Positions 8,009-16,769 are shown, counted from the stretch's first letter. The stretch is DNA of 64,000 bases from JBFWVR01 sp050246635 (GCA_050246635.1 JBFWVR010000003.1:310001-374000), one strand, 5' to 3'. Translations and numbers: made by a program. Notes: generated from the letters alone by a model not told the origin.

Positions 8009-8815
8009 ATGATCGTCCTCCTCGGCCTGCCCTGGGACCAGTCCTCGTCCTCCGCCTGCGGCGCGGCCGACGCGCCACCCGCCATCCGGGATGCCCTCTG
8101 GGCAGACTCCTCCAACGCCTGCAACGAGCGTGGCGACGACCTCGCCGCGCCTGGCGCCCTCAGGGACGCCGGGGACCTCCGGGCCACCGGGGAGGCCGCC
8201 GACGTGCGTGCGGCCATCGAGGCGGCCGTGGACGGCCTCCTGGCGGCCGGTGAGCGGCCCATCCTGCTGGGCGGCGACCACTCCGTCACCTACCCCGTGC
8301 TGCGCGCCTTCAAGCGGCACCACCAGGGGCTCACCATCGTCCACGTGGATGCCCACGGCGACCTCTACGACCGCTATCCGCCCGGGTCAGGCGATCGGTA
8401 CTCGCATGCGTGCCCCTTCGCCCGGATCATGGAGGAAGGCCTCGCCGCGCGGCTCATCCAGCTTGGCGTCCGCACCCTCACCGCGCACCAGCGCGAGCAG
8501 GCGGCCCGGTTTGGCGTGGAGATCTTCGGCCCGGCCCGCTGGCAGGAGGCGCCGCTGGCGGACCTCGAGGGGCCCATCTACGTGTCCCTGGACCTCGATG
8601 GCCTCGACCCGGCCTGCGCGCCTGGCGTGTCCCACCCCGAGCCCGGGGGGCTGACGACGGCCGAGGTCGTGCGCATCCTGCACAGCCTGCGGCCGGGTTC
8701 GGTGGTCGGCGCCGACGTGGTCGAGCTCAATCCCCACCGGGACATCCGGGACCTCACCGCGCGGGTGGCCGCGAAGCTGGTGAAAGAGCTGTACGGAGCC
8801 ATGGAGCACGGTTGA
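8009..8815 (+). CDS. Arginase/agmatinase family ureohydrolase
   Basis: Binuclear-manganese ureohydrolase of 268 residues; the likely reaction is agmatine to putrescine and urea, though arginase or formimidoylglutamase activity is possible. The full set of metal ligands is visible: GGDHSVTYP (His near 91), VHVDAHGDLYD (Asp 114, His 116, Asp 118), YSHACP and SLDLDGLDP (Asp 195 and 197), followed by the family's SHPEPGGLT. The ATG at 8009 has GGGAGAG in front and gives a natural MIVLLGLPWD start; an upstream in-frame TTG at 7991 falls in the terminator tail and is less likely. The gene stands alone and converges on the Oar-like receptor gene. Confidence 0.85.
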   Translation: MIVLLGLPWDQSSSSACGAADAPPAIRDALWADSSNACNERGDDLAAPGALRDAGDLRATGEAADVRAAIEAAVDGLLAAGERPILLGGDHSVTYPVLRAFKRHHQGLTIVHVDAHGDLYDRYPPGSGDRYSHACPFARIMEEGLAARLIQLGVRTLTAHQREQAARFGVEIFGPARWQEAPLADLEGPIYVSLDLDGLDPACAPGVSHPEPGGLTTAEVVRILHSLRPGSVVGADVVELNPHRDIRDLTARVAAKLVKELYGAMEHG

Positions 8816-8852
8816 TGTGGGGCGCCCGCCTCCCCAGGGTCGAAAATGCGCC

Positions 8853-9127
8853 CACGGAGGCACGGAGACACGGAGACACGGAGACTGCGGCTCCGATTTC
8901 AGATCTCACGGATTGAAGACTGAGAGATTGCGGTGCCTCGGAGGGCCTCCAAGGCATCGCGGGAGGGCGTGGTTCAGGAGTGCCGACGCACGAGTGCCGA
9001 CGCACGCCCCGCCGCCGCCCGTGAGCGACGGCACTCCGTTTCGGCAATCTTCAATCTGAAATCACCGATCTGAAATCTGAGGCGCGCCTCCGTGCCTCCG
9101 TGCCTCGGTGTCTCCGTGTCTCCGTGG
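8853..9127. repeat. 275-base nested inverted repeat built from 8-bp tandem repeats (MITE-like)
   Basis: The left end (8853-8885) is four copies of CACGGAGR. The right end (9087-9127) is five copies of the reverse complement, YCTCCGTG. Inside these, GATTTCAGATC (8895-8905) pairs with GATCTGAAATC (9067-9077), and GATTGAAGA (8911-8919) pairs with TCTTCAATC (9049-9057). Near the centre a 14-base unit, GAGTGCCGACGCAC, is duplicated (8978-8991, 8992-9005) and part of it faces CGGCACTC (9029-9036). The order is properly nested, so the strand could fold into one long imperfect hairpin. It fills most of the 391-base gap between two convergent genes; no coding potential is seen. Confidence 0.75.
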
Positions 9128-9150
9128 CGGCATTTCAGCCAAGCAAAAGA

Positions 9151-9185
9151 AAAGGGCCGGGGCGGCACAGCCGCCCCGGCCCTTT
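9151..9185 (-). terminator. Terminator of the Oar-like receptor gene
   Basis: A perfect 15-bp stem, 9151-9165 with 9171-9185, closes a 5-base CACAG loop. Read on the minus strand it is followed by a T-rich tail (TCTTTTGCTT), 21 bases after the receptor stop. The plus strand also has TTTCGTTT, so it may work in both directions. Confidence 0.85.
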
Positions 9186-9206
9186 CGTTTGTCGACGGGA
9201 TGCGTC

Positions 9207-12200
9207 CTAGAACCGGATCCGCACGCCGATCTGGCCCTGCCAGCGCGAGCGGAGGTCGTCGCGCGACCAGCGGTCGGCCTTGCCGGTGACCGCGTCGTTC
9301 AGCTGGTAGGTGTACTGGCCGTTCGACGTCGTCGCGCGCGTCACGAGCAGGTCGTTGAACGTCGCGTACTCGACCTGGCCGGCGCTGCTGTCGAACAGGT
9401 TCAGCAGGTTCTGGATGTCGAACGTGAACTCGGGGCGGAAGCGGCCAATCGGCACGTCCACGCCGAGGTGGAAGTCGAGGGTGTTCGTCCAGGGCGAGCG
9501 GCAGATGTTGCGCGCCAGGATGGAGCCGGCGGCGATGTCGGTGCAGTTGCCGTCGTTGATGAACGCCGCGAGCTGCTCGTAGGTGCCGCCGGTGATGGTC
9601 ACGTCGCCCGGGTTCGGGAAGTAGAGCAGGTCGTTGGTCGTGCTGCCATCGCTGCTCACGTCGCTGCCGAACAGGTACGAGTAGGGACGGCCGCTCTGGC
9701 CGTTGTAGTAGACCGAGGTGGTCACGTGGGCCGCCTTCAGGTCGAAGATGTAGGAGGTCGACAGCGTGATCCGGTGCCGGACGTCGAAGTTCGACGTCGC
9801 CAGCGGCACGTCGTTCAGGTTGCCGGCCGTGTACACGTTGATCCAGTTGGACCGCGCCTGGCTCGACGTGCCGTCGTTGATCGACTTCGCTCGGCCGTAG
9901 AGGTACGAGCCGCTCATCAGGAACCCGTTGCTGAACGGCTTCTCGAGCTGCGTCGCGATGCTCCAGCTGCTGCCCTGGTCGGTGTTGGTCAGCAGGATGA
10001 CGTCGCTGTAGCTCGGGTCGACGCGCCCGTACACCGTGCGCCCGTCCTCGAGCGTGCTCGCCGCCTGGAGGTTCAGGTTCTGGTAGTTGATGTCCTTGAC
10101 CACCTTCGAGAAGAGGAACTCGACGGTGCCGACGATGCCGAACGGCAGGCTGCGGTCGTACCCGAGGTTGCCGCGGATGAGCTGCGGGAACGAGTAGTCG
10201 GGATCGACCACGTCGATCTCGTTGGTGGACGCGCTGCCGAGCGTGGTCGGCTGGCCGTTCGGATCGGCGACGAACGGGATCTGGTTGTTCGCGCCGAAAC
10301 GCACGCTCAGGCGGCGGAACTCGATCCCGGTGTTGCCGTACTGGTTGGACAACCAGACGTAGGGGGTGCGGCCGCCGAAGAGGCCGAGGCCGCCGCGGAG
10401 CTGCTGGCGCGAGTCGCTGCCGTTCGACAGGTCCCAGTTGAAGCCGGCGCGCGGCGAAATCGTCTGCGTCGAGGGCACCACGTCGGTGCCGAACCCGTAG
10501 ACGGCCGCGGCCGCCGGGTTCGCGGTCGGCGTGTCGGGGAAGAACGGCTTGTCCCAGCGCACGCCGTAGGTCAGCGTGAAGTTCGGCGCGAGCCGCCACT
10601 GGTCGCCGGCGTAGAGGCCGATCTGGTTCACGCCGAACTCCGCCGGCTGCTTCGGATTACCCGTCAGCGAGAAGCTGTAGTCGAACGACTGCGCAATCCC
10701 GGCCGCGAAGTTGTCGAGGCTCGAGAAGCGGTAGGTGCCGAAGTTGTCGCGGATGAACAGGTTGCTGAACTTGAAGAACTCGTTGTGGGTGCCGACCGTG
10801 ATCGTGTGGGCGCCCTTCACCATCGTGAGGTCGTTGGTCAGCTCGAGCACGTCCTGGTCGAGCGAGTTCGCCGCCGAGAACTGCTCACGGCCGGCGCGCA
10901 GCTGGTCGCCGCCGTCGAGGTCCACCTGCACCTGCGGGAACGGCGTGTTGCCGTCGCGGTTCTCGCGGATGGTCTGGTAGGTCACGCGCGCCTCGTTCAC
11001 CATCGCGCCGAACGTCGAGTTCAGCTGCACGACCGTGGAGTTCGTCGTCGTGTTGAAGCGGTAGAAGTTGTCCGGCAGCTTGTAGGTCGAGTTGCTCTGC
11101 GTGCCGACGTCGCTGAAGCCGTCCACGTAGTTGTGGCGGACCGTCAGCTGGTGGTTGCGGGCCACGTTCAGGTCGGCGCGCACGAAGATCTTGTCGTTGT
11201 TGCTGCCCCGGATGTACTCGTCCAGGCCGCCCGGGTCGTAGCCGTACTTCGACTTCAGGATGTCGACGAACCGCTGTGCCTCGGCAGCGTGACCGAAGTT
11301 CGTGCCGGTGCCGCCAATCGAGTAGCCCGACGGGGTGTTGCGCCGCCGGAGGTCGAAGTTCCCGAAGAAGAACGCCTTGTTCTCGACAATCGGGCCGCCG
11401 AGGCTGGCGCCGCCCTGCTTGTCGGTGAAGGTCGCGATCGGCACGTCATTGATGCCGTTGCCGACCAGGTCCTGGTCGCGCGTGAAGAAGAAGGCGGTGC
11501 CGTGGAAGTCGTTGCTGCCGCTCTTGGTGATGGCGTTCACGCCGCCGCCGGAGAAGCCGCCCTGGCGCACGTCGTACGGCGAGACGACGAGCTGGAGCTC
11601 CTGGATCGCGTCGATGCTGATCGGCTCGGTGTCGGCCTGGCCGCCGGGGGTGCCCGACGCCGCGAGGCCGAAGAGGTCGTTGTTGACCGCGCCGTCGATC
11701 TGGATGTTGTTGTAGCGGGTGTTGCGGCCGGCGACCGACAGGGCCGACGGGTCGGAGTTGCTGGCGGTCTGGTTGAAGTACGGGTTCACGCGCGCGAAGT
11801 CCTGCAGGCTGCGCTGGATCGTCGGCAGGCTCTCGATTGCCTCCGTGTCGATGTTCGCGGTCGTGCCGGTGTTCGTGCTCGTGAAGACCGAGGAGGCCTC
11901 GGCCGTCACCTGGACCGTCTCCGTGATCGTCTCCAGCTGGAGCGTGACGGGGATGTCGCTCGACTGGCCGAGCGCGACGTTCACGCCCGCCAGGGTCTGG
12001 GTGCGGAAGCCGGGCATGGTCACGGTCAGCTCGTACGGCCCGCCGACGCGGACGTTGAGGATGCTGAACCGGCCATCACCCTGGGTGACGCCCTCATAGG
12101 TCGTCCCGGTGGGGGTGTGCACGGCGACGACGGTGGCGCCGGGCAGGACACCGCCCTGCGCGTCGCGGACCACGCCGCTCAGCGAACCTGTCGTGACGTT

Positions 12201-12275
12201 CTGTGCCGCCGCGGTGGTGGCCACCATCCCGACGAGAACGAGCACGGCAGTCAAGGTACTCATCAAGTGCTTCAT
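9207..12275 (-). CDS. Oar-like TonB-dependent outer-membrane receptor with carboxypeptidase-regulatory domain
   Basis: Outer-membrane beta-barrel of 1022 residues energised by TonB. Residues 1-24 are a signal peptide ending in TTAAAQ. Residues about 28-110 form a carboxypeptidase-regulatory-like (transthyretin-type) domain (SLSGVVRDAQGGVLPGATV). The plug follows (LPTIQRSLQDFARVNPYF, QIDGAVNNDLFGL), then a large barrel ending in the terminal aromatic GVRIRF typical of outer-membrane proteins. This architecture is hugely expanded in Acidobacteriota. The substrate is unknown; such proteins are linked to oligosaccharide, peptide or protein import. A GGAGAG site precedes the ATG, and a terminator lies just beyond the stop. 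The gene is probably monocistronic. Confidence 0.9.
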   Translation of the reverse strand: MKHLMSTLTAVLVLVGMVATTAAAQNVTTGSLSGVVRDAQGGVLPGATVVAVHTPTGTTYEGVTQGDGRFSILNVRVGGPYELTVTMPGFRTQTLAGVNVALGQSSDIPVTLQLETITETVQVTAEASSVFTSTNTGTTANIDTEAIESLPTIQRSLQDFARVNPYFNQTASNSDPSALSVAGRNTRYNNIQIDGAVNNDLFGLAASGTPGGQADTEPISIDAIQELQLVVSPYDVRQGGFSGGGVNAITKSGSNDFHGTAFFFTRDQDLVGNGINDVPIATFTDKQGGASLGGPIVENKAFFFGNFDLRRRNTPSGYSIGGTGTNFGHAAEAQRFVDILKSKYGYDPGGLDEYIRGSNNDKIFVRADLNVARNHQLTVRHNYVDGFSDVGTQSNSTYKLPDNFYRFNTTTNSTVVQLNSTFGAMVNEARVTYQTIRENRDGNTPFPQVQVDLDGGDQLRAGREQFSAANSLDQDVLELTNDLTMVKGAHTITVGTHNEFFKFSNLFIRDNFGTYRFSSLDNFAAGIAQSFDYSFSLTGNPKQPAEFGVNQIGLYAGDQWRLAPNFTLTYGVRWDKPFFPDTPTANPAAAAVYGFGTDVVPSTQTISPRAGFNWDLSNGSDSRQQLRGGLGLFGGRTPYVWLSNQYGNTGIEFRRLSVRFGANNQIPFVADPNGQPTTLGSASTNEIDVVDPDYSFPQLIRGNLGYDRSLPFGIVGTVEFLFSKVVKDINYQNLNLQAASTLEDGRTVYGRVDPSYSDVILLTNTDQGSSWSIATQLEKPFSNGFLMSGSYLYGRAKSINDGTSSQARSNWINVYTAGNLNDVPLATSNFDVRHRITLSTSYIFDLKAAHVTTSVYYNGQSGRPYSYLFGSDVSSDGSTTNDLLYFPNPGDVTITGGTYEQLAAFINDGNCTDIAAGSILARNICRSPWTNTLDFHLGVDVPIGRFRPEFTFDIQNLLNLFDSSAGQVEYATFNDLLVTRATTSNGQYTYQLNDAVTGKADRWSRDDLRSRWQGQIGVRIRF

Positions 12276-12429
12276 AACGGGCTCTCTCCAGGCTCCTCGG
12301 TCTCCGGAAAACGCTAGGAAAATATGCCGGAATACAACCGATCGACGATACCACCCGTGTGTTACGGATGAGTAAATGGCCGAGGCGGGTCTGGAGCGGC
12401 GGGGGCGGGCGAAAGGGGCGGGAAAGTCG

Positions 12430-12467
12430 AAGGGCCGCTGCGCCGTGGAGGCGAAGCGGCCCTTTTT
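12430..12467. terminator. Hairpin after the TPR lipoprotein gene
   Basis: AAGGGCCGCT (12430-12439) pairs with AGCGGCCCTT (12455-12464) around a 15-base loop. The T-run (CCTTTTTA) lies on the plus-strand side. On the minus strand, downstream of the TPR gene stop at 12498, the tail is CGACTTTCCC, a weaker terminator. Confidence 0.55.
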
Positions 12468-12497
12468 AGGTCGTCAGACCAATTGTCGTAGGGCGGG

Positions 12498-13448
12498 CTA
12501 CTCGCTCGACTCGCCCTGCGCCTTCTGCTTGCGGAGCTCGGTGGCGCGGTCGCGGAGGACGTCTGCTTCCTTGAGGAGGGCCTGCTGCTTGGCGGGGTCC
12601 TTCTCGAGGTTGGCCTGGAGGCGGAGCAGGAGGTTCTTGTAGGCAATCGCCTCCATGTAGTCGTCCTTGATCTGGATGGCCTTGTCGACCGCGTCGAGGC
12701 CGTCCATGACGTACTGCATCTTCTCCTTGTCGGTGATGCGGAAGTCGCGGTACGCCTTGTCCCAGTAATAGGTGGCGACGGTGTAGTAGGCCTCGGGGTT
12801 GTTCGGCTCGAGGTTCACGCGCTCGCGCAGGGCCTCGATCGTCTTGTCGAAGTCGCCCTGGCGGTTGTAGAAGCCGGCGAGCTGCATGTAGACGTCGGGG
12901 GAGTTCGGGCGGGCCTGCTTGGCCTGCTGGAACGTCTCCTCGGCGAGCTCGTACTCACCCGAGTCCTCGTAGATCTTGGCGAGGGCGAAGTAGTTGGACG
13001 GCTCACTCGGCTCGAGCTCGATCATCTGCTTGACGACCGGCTCGGCGAGCGTCGGGTCGTTCAGCTTGTCGGGCCCGTAGGCGGCGACGAGGTACTCGAG
13101 GGCGAGCCGCTTCATCTGCGGGTCCTCGTTCTTGGCCGCCGCCTCCTTGTAGTTGGCGATGGCCTTCTCGAGGTAGGCGTCGTTCTGGGCCTCGCCGGCG
13201 CGGGTGGGCCGGTACATGTTGTCGTAGGAATTCGCGAGGTAGAAATAGATCTGGGCGTTGTTCGGGTCGGCCTTCAGCGCTTCCTCGTACTTCTCGGCGG
13301 CCGCCCGCCAGTCGCTCTGCTGGTACAGCTTGTTGCCGTCCTTGAAGGCCTTCATGGCCTGGATTTCGCCAATCTTGCCGCAACCCGCCAGCGCGAGCCC
13401 CAGCCCGGCAGTCAGAGCGAGGTACGCCGCGGTAGAACGGATCCTCAT
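12498..13448 (-). CDS. TPR-repeat lipoprotein
   Basis: Predicted periplasmic or outer-membrane-anchored lipoprotein of 316 residues. The N-terminus has a lipoprotein signal with lipobox LAGC (mature Cys near residue 22). The rest is a row of tetratricopeptide repeats, several with the usual A..Y..AL..DP.N....Y..A pattern (for example KYEEALKADPNNAQIYFYLA and QAKQARPNSPDVYMQLAGFY), followed by a charged C-terminal helix. The ATG at 13448 is chosen because it directly precedes the signal peptide and follows a GGGGGAAACG ribosome site; an upstream in-frame start would add 24 hydrophilic residues. TPR lipoproteins act as assembly scaffolds, but no partner is evident here. Confidence 0.85.
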   Translation of the reverse strand: MRIRSTAAYLALTAGLGLALAGCGKIGEIQAMKAFKDGNKLYQQSDWRAAAEKYEEALKADPNNAQIYFYLANSYDNMYRPTRAGEAQNDAYLEKAIANYKEAAAKNEDPQMKRLALEYLVAAYGPDKLNDPTLAEPVVKQMIELEPSEPSNYFALAKIYEDSGEYELAEETFQQAKQARPNSPDVYMQLAGFYNRQGDFDKTIEALRERVNLEPNNPEAYYTVATYYWDKAYRDFRITDKEKMQYVMDGLDAVDKAIQIKDDYMEAIAYKNLLLRLQANLEKDPAKQQALLKEADVLRDRATELRKQKAQGESSE

Positions 13449-13528
13449 CGTTTCCCCCTTCACGTTCCCAAACATGGTGTCCCTTGTATTCAGACGCCGG
13501 AGACCGGGCGTGAGCCGCAAGAGGGCGG

Positions 13529-13558
13529 ATTATAGCCCCCTTCCTTGACCCCCCGCAA
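13529..13558 (-). promoter_or_regulatory. Sigma-70 type promoter for the TPR lipoprotein gene
   Basis: On the minus strand TTGCGG (13558-13553) and a perfect TATAAT (13534-13529) are 18 bases apart. The predicted start near 13522 gives a leader of about 75 bases before the ATG at 13448. Confidence 0.65.
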
Positions 13559-13614
13559 CCCCGCCCCTATCATGGGCTGAGGTGGCCCCTCTCGTTCGTT
13601 AGACACCACTTTTC

Positions 13615-15783
13615 ATGATTCGCTTCGAGGACCTGCTCGACAAGGTCCGGGCCTACAGTCCCGACGGCGACCTGGAACTGCTCCGCCGGGCCTATGTGTT
13701 CTCCGCCCTGGAGCACAAGGGACAGGTGCGCCACTCCGGGGAGCCCTACCTCGTGCACCCCCTCGAGGTCGCCGACATCCTCGCCGACCTCAAGCTGGAC
13801 GTCGTCTGCGTGGCCGCCGGCCTGCTCCACGACGTCGTCGAGGACACCCTCACCACCATCGAGCGCATCCGCGAGACCTTCGGCGAGGACGTCGCCCACA
13901 TCGTCGAGGGCGTGACCAAGATCAGCGCGATCCCCTTCTCGTCGAGCGAGGAGCGCCAGGCCGAGAACTTCCGCAAGATGCTCCTGGCGATGGTCGACGA
14001 CATCCGCGTCATCCTCGTCAAGCTGGCGGATCGCCTCCACAACATGCGGACCCTCCAGTACATGTCGGAGGATCGCCGCGTGCGCACGGCCCAGGAGACG
14101 CTCGACATCTACGCCCCGATCGCCAACCGCCTCGGGATGAGCAAGATCAAGAACGAGCTCGAGGAGCTGTGCTTCAAGCACCTCGAGCCGGTCGCCTACG
14201 AGTCGCTCAAGAAGCGCGTCGACGCCCGCCGCAAGGCGACCGAGGGCATCATCGAGGACCTCACCTCCGAGGTCCGCGCCAAGCTGGACGACGCGCAGAT
14301 TCCCGTGCGCCGGCTGGACGGCCGCATCAAGCGCCTGTACAGCATCTGGCTGAAGCTCAAGCGCCAGAAGATCGAGCTCGAGCAGGTCTACGACTTCGTC
14401 GCGCTAAGGATCGTCACCGAGTCGGTGAAGGACTGTTACGCGGCGCTCGGCATCATCCACCAGACCTGGTCGCCCGTGCCCGGCCGCATCAAGGACTTCA
14501 TCGCGATGCCGCGGCCCAACGGCTACCAGTCGCTGCACACCTCGGTGATCAGCGAGCGTGGCTTCCCGTTCGAGGTCCAGATCCGGACCGACGAGATGGA
14601 CCGCCGCGCCGAGGAGGGCGTCGCCGCCCACTGGAAGTACAAGGAGGGCCGGGTCGGCGCCGGGCGCGACGAGCAGTACTTCACGTGGCTGCGGCAGCTG
14701 CTCGAGTGGCAGCAGGAGGTCCGCGACCCGCAGGAGTTCCTCACGAACCTGCGCATCGACCTCTATCCCGAGGAGGTGCACACCTTCACGCCCGCCGGGC
14801 AGGTGAAGGTGCTGCCGAAGGGCGCGACGCCCATCGACTTCGCGTACGCCATCCACACCGACGTCGGCCACCAGTGCGTCGGCGCGCGGATCAACGGCCG
14901 CATGGTGCCCCTGCGCACCCGGCTGAAGAACGGCGACATCGTCGAGATCCTGACCAACGCGACCCACAAGCCGAGCCGCGACTGGCTCAACTTCGTCGGC
15001 ACCTCGCGCGCCCGGAACAAGATCAAGCACTTCGTCCAGGGCGAGGAGAAGACCCGCGCCGTCGAGCTCGGGCGGAAGCTGTTCGAGAAGGAGGCGCGGC
15101 GGTTCGACGTCAACCCCGCCAAGGTGCTGGAGGGCCCGGCCCTCCAGGCCGCGGGCGCCGAGTTCGGCGTCCAGAAGGCGGAGGAGCTGTACGCCCAGAT
15201 CGGCTACGGCAAGCTCGCGCCCCGCCAGATCCTCGAGAAGCTCGTGCCGCAGCACCAGCTCAAGGAGAAGGCGCCGGAGCACCCCGTCGTCTCCGCGGTC
15301 AAGCGCGTGCTCAAACCCGGCGCCGGCAGCGACCGCATCAAGGTGCGCGGGGCCGACGACCTGATGGTGTTCCGGGCCCGGTGCTGCAACCCGATCCGCG
15401 GCGAGAAGATCGTGGGCTACATCACCCGCGGCAAGGGCGTGTCCGTCCACTCGGCGAACTGCCCGAACGTGCTGAACCTGCTCTATGCCCCCGAGCGGCG
15501 GATCGACGTCGAGTGGGACAAGGGCACCGACGCCGCGCCGTACACCGTGCGCCTGATGATGGAGGTGGAGGACCGCAAGGGCATGCTCGCCGAGCTCTCC
15601 GCCCGCGTGGCCGACATCAACACGAACATCCTCAACCTCGAGGCCATCGCCGGGCAGGGCGCGCACCACGCCCGCATCGACATGACGGTCGAGATCCAGG
15701 ATCTCAAGCACCTGGAGCGCGTGATCAAGTCCCTGCGCAAGGTCGAGGGCGTGCTGGGCGTGGAGCGGGCCTCGTCCCGGTAG
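13615..15783 (+). CDS. rel: Bifunctional (p)ppGpp synthetase/hydrolase
   Basis: Makes and degrades the stringent-response alarmones. The 722 residues show the complete long-RSH plan: an HD hydrolase domain with intact HSGEPYLVHPLEVA and LLHDVVEDT (residues about 40-80), a synthetase domain (YDFVALRIV, GRIKDFIAMPRPNGYQSLH, FEVQIRT), a TGS domain from about residue 380 (VHTFTPAGQVKVLPKGATPIDFAYAIH), a helical and zinc-finger region containing RCCNPIRGEKIVGYITRGKG, and a C-terminal ACT domain. Intact HD residues indicate a bifunctional Rel rather than a RelA. No clear ribosome site precedes the ATG. It is probably the sole long RSH, which is inferred from the bifunctional type. Confidence 0.95.
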   Translation: MIRFEDLLDKVRAYSPDGDLELLRRAYVFSALEHKGQVRHSGEPYLVHPLEVADILADLKLDVVCVAAGLLHDVVEDTLTTIERIRETFGEDVAHIVEGVTKISAIPFSSSEERQAENFRKMLLAMVDDIRVILVKLADRLHNMRTLQYMSEDRRVRTAQETLDIYAPIANRLGMSKIKNELEELCFKHLEPVAYESLKKRVDARRKATEGIIEDLTSEVRAKLDDAQIPVRRLDGRIKRLYSIWLKLKRQKIELEQVYDFVALRIVTESVKDCYAALGIIHQTWSPVPGRIKDFIAMPRPNGYQSLHTSVISERGFPFEVQIRTDEMDRRAEEGVAAHWKYKEGRVGAGRDEQYFTWLRQLLEWQQEVRDPQEFLTNLRIDLYPEEVHTFTPAGQVKVLPKGATPIDFAYAIHTDVGHQCVGARINGRMVPLRTRLKNGDIVEILTNATHKPSRDWLNFVGTSRARNKIKHFVQGEEKTRAVELGRKLFEKEARRFDVNPAKVLEGPALQAAGAEFGVQKAEELYAQIGYGKLAPRQILEKLVPQHQLKEKAPEHPVVSAVKRVLKPGAGSDRIKVRGADDLMVFRARCCNPIRGEKIVGYITRGKGVSVHSANCPNVLNLLYAPERRIDVEWDKGTDAAPYTVRLMMEVEDRKGMLAELSARVADINTNILNLEAIAGQGAHHARIDMTVEIQDLKHLERVIKSLRKVEGVLGVERASSR

Positions 15784-15811
15784 GGCCCGTCCTGAAATGC
15801 CCTCACCGAGA

Positions 15812-15928
15812 CACGGAGGCACGGAGGCACGGAGACGCTGTACGCAAGAAGAGCACGAGAGGCGGTGAGCCCTTCGTGCCCTTCGCCCCTCGACATCGCT
15901 CGGGGCGACCCTGAGCGCCGTCGAAGGG
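15812..15928. repeat. CACGGAGR 8-bp array and a CCTGAGC/GTCGAAGGG palindromic repeat
   Basis: 15812-15835 is three copies of CACGGAGR, the same unit that ends the element at 8853-9127. About 75 bases on, 15909-15928 reads CCCTGAGCGCCGTCGAAGGG, a short dyad repeat that I recall seeing between genes in many unrelated bacteria. Further CCTTCG repeats run to 15959. The region lies between convergent genes (rel and ridA) and codes for nothing evident. Confidence 0.6.
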
Positions 15929-15959
15929 TCGCGACCTTCGAACCCTTCGTACCCTTCGA

Positions 15960-16340
15960 CTAGTCCAGTACCGCGATCACATCGATCTCCACCATCACGT
16001 CCTTGGGCAGGCGCACGACCTGGACGGTGGAGCGGGCGGGATACGGCTCCGAGAAGTACTCCGCGTAGACCGCGTTCATCGCCGCGAAGTCCTCGAGGTT
16101 CGTCAGGAAGACCGTGGTGCGGGCGACCTTCGAGAAGTCGGCGCCCGCCTGGCGGAGCAGTTCCGCAATGTTCTCGAGCACCCGGCGCGCCTGGGCCTGC
16201 ACGTCGCCCGGCACCACCTGGCCCGTCGCCGGGTCCAGCGGGACCTGGCCCGACAGGAACAGCAGGTTGCCCACGCGCAGGCCCGGCGAATACGGGCCGA
16301 TGGCCGGCGGCAGGTTGGGCGAGCTGATGGCGGACCGCAT
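15960..16340 (-). CDS. ridA: RidA family enamine/imine deaminase
   Basis: Hydrolyses reactive enamines and imines such as 2-aminoacrylate made by PLP enzymes, releasing ammonia. The 126 residues match the compact YjgF/RidA fold, with GPYSPGLRVGNLLFLSGQVPLDP near the start and the ARSTVQV motif carrying the substrate-binding Arg near residue 103, then the family ending VEIDVIAV. It lies 20 bases downstream of rpmB on the same strand and is probably co-transcribed with it. Confidence 0.92.
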   Translation of the reverse strand: MRSAISSPNLPPAIGPYSPGLRVGNLLFLSGQVPLDPATGQVVPGDVQAQARRVLENIAELLRQAGADFSKVARTTVFLTNLEDFAAMNAVYAEYFSEPYPARSTVQVVRLPKDVMVEIDVIAVLD

Positions 16341-16360
16341 CGGGAGACGCGCCGGCGCGA

Positions 16361-16552
16361 TCAGGCGGCCTTGACGATCTTGTTCGAGCGGATGCAGCGG
16401 GTGCAGACCTTCATCCGCTTGCGGGCGCCGTTCACCAGCGCGCGGACGGTCTGGACGTTGGGCTCGAACCGGCGGGCGGTCACGTTGTGGGCGTGCGACA
16501 CGTTCCGGCCCACAGCCGGGCCCTTCCCACAGATTTCACAGCGCATGGCCAT
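16361..16552 (-). CDS. rpmB: 50S ribosomal protein L28
   Basis: Large-subunit ribosomal protein of 63 residues. It begins MAMRCEICGKGPAVGRNVSHA and ends with MKVCTRCIRSNKIVK, both family-typical. It keeps two CxxC pairs (Cys 5/8 and Cys 52/55), so it is the zinc-binding C+ form. An AGGAAG site precedes the start. ridA follows. rpmB is not next to rpmG here, the arrangement common in proteobacteria. Confidence 0.95.
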   Translation of the reverse strand: MAMRCEICGKGPAVGRNVSHAHNVTARRFEPNVQTVRALVNGARKRMKVCTRCIRSNKIVKAA

Positions 16553-16597
16553 AACAGGTGCTTCCTGAATGCAAAAACGGTTCAGTCCGAAACCTCA

Positions 16598-16606
16598 ATC
16601 CTATCA
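16598..16606 (-). promoter_or_regulatory. Extended -10 element upstream of rpmB
   Basis: On the minus strand the bases read TGATAGGAT, an extended -10 (TG-n-TAGGAT). Transcription would start about 40 bases before the rpmB ATG. No clear -35 is seen, which fits an extended -10 promoter. Confidence 0.35.
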
Positions 16607-16641
16607 CGGAGCCGGCGCTGCCCGGAATGCCGGCGTCAAAT

Positions 16642-16710
16642 AAGGGGTCTGACCCCTTTTCTGGGACTTTTCAGGACCTGCGCATTCGCCCCGAAAAGGG
16701 GACTGTCCCC
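16642..16710. repeat. Pair of short GC palindromes (AAGGGGTCTGACCCCTT and GGGGACTGTCCCC types)
   Basis: AAGGGGTCTGACCCCTT at 16642-16658 and AAAAGGGGACTGTCCCC at 16694-16710. The same two palindrome types recur at 54995-55011 and 62914-62926. They resemble REP-type palindromes mobilised by REP-associated tyrosine transposases. No transposase is present in the window, so that link is only a suggestion. Confidence 0.6.
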
Positions 16711-16769
16711 CTGATTTTCGCCCTGCTTGTTGATTCCGTTTTCCCGGTCCTGAATTCCCCGTCCAGGGG

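Noticed and set aside
9108..12317. Long plus-strand open frame of over 1000 codons opposite the Oar-like receptor gene
   Set aside because: It is the antisense shadow of a gene with clear signal peptide, domains and C-terminal aromatic residue. Its translation is Arg/Val/Glu/Ala-rich with no motif, as expected opposite GC-biased third positions.
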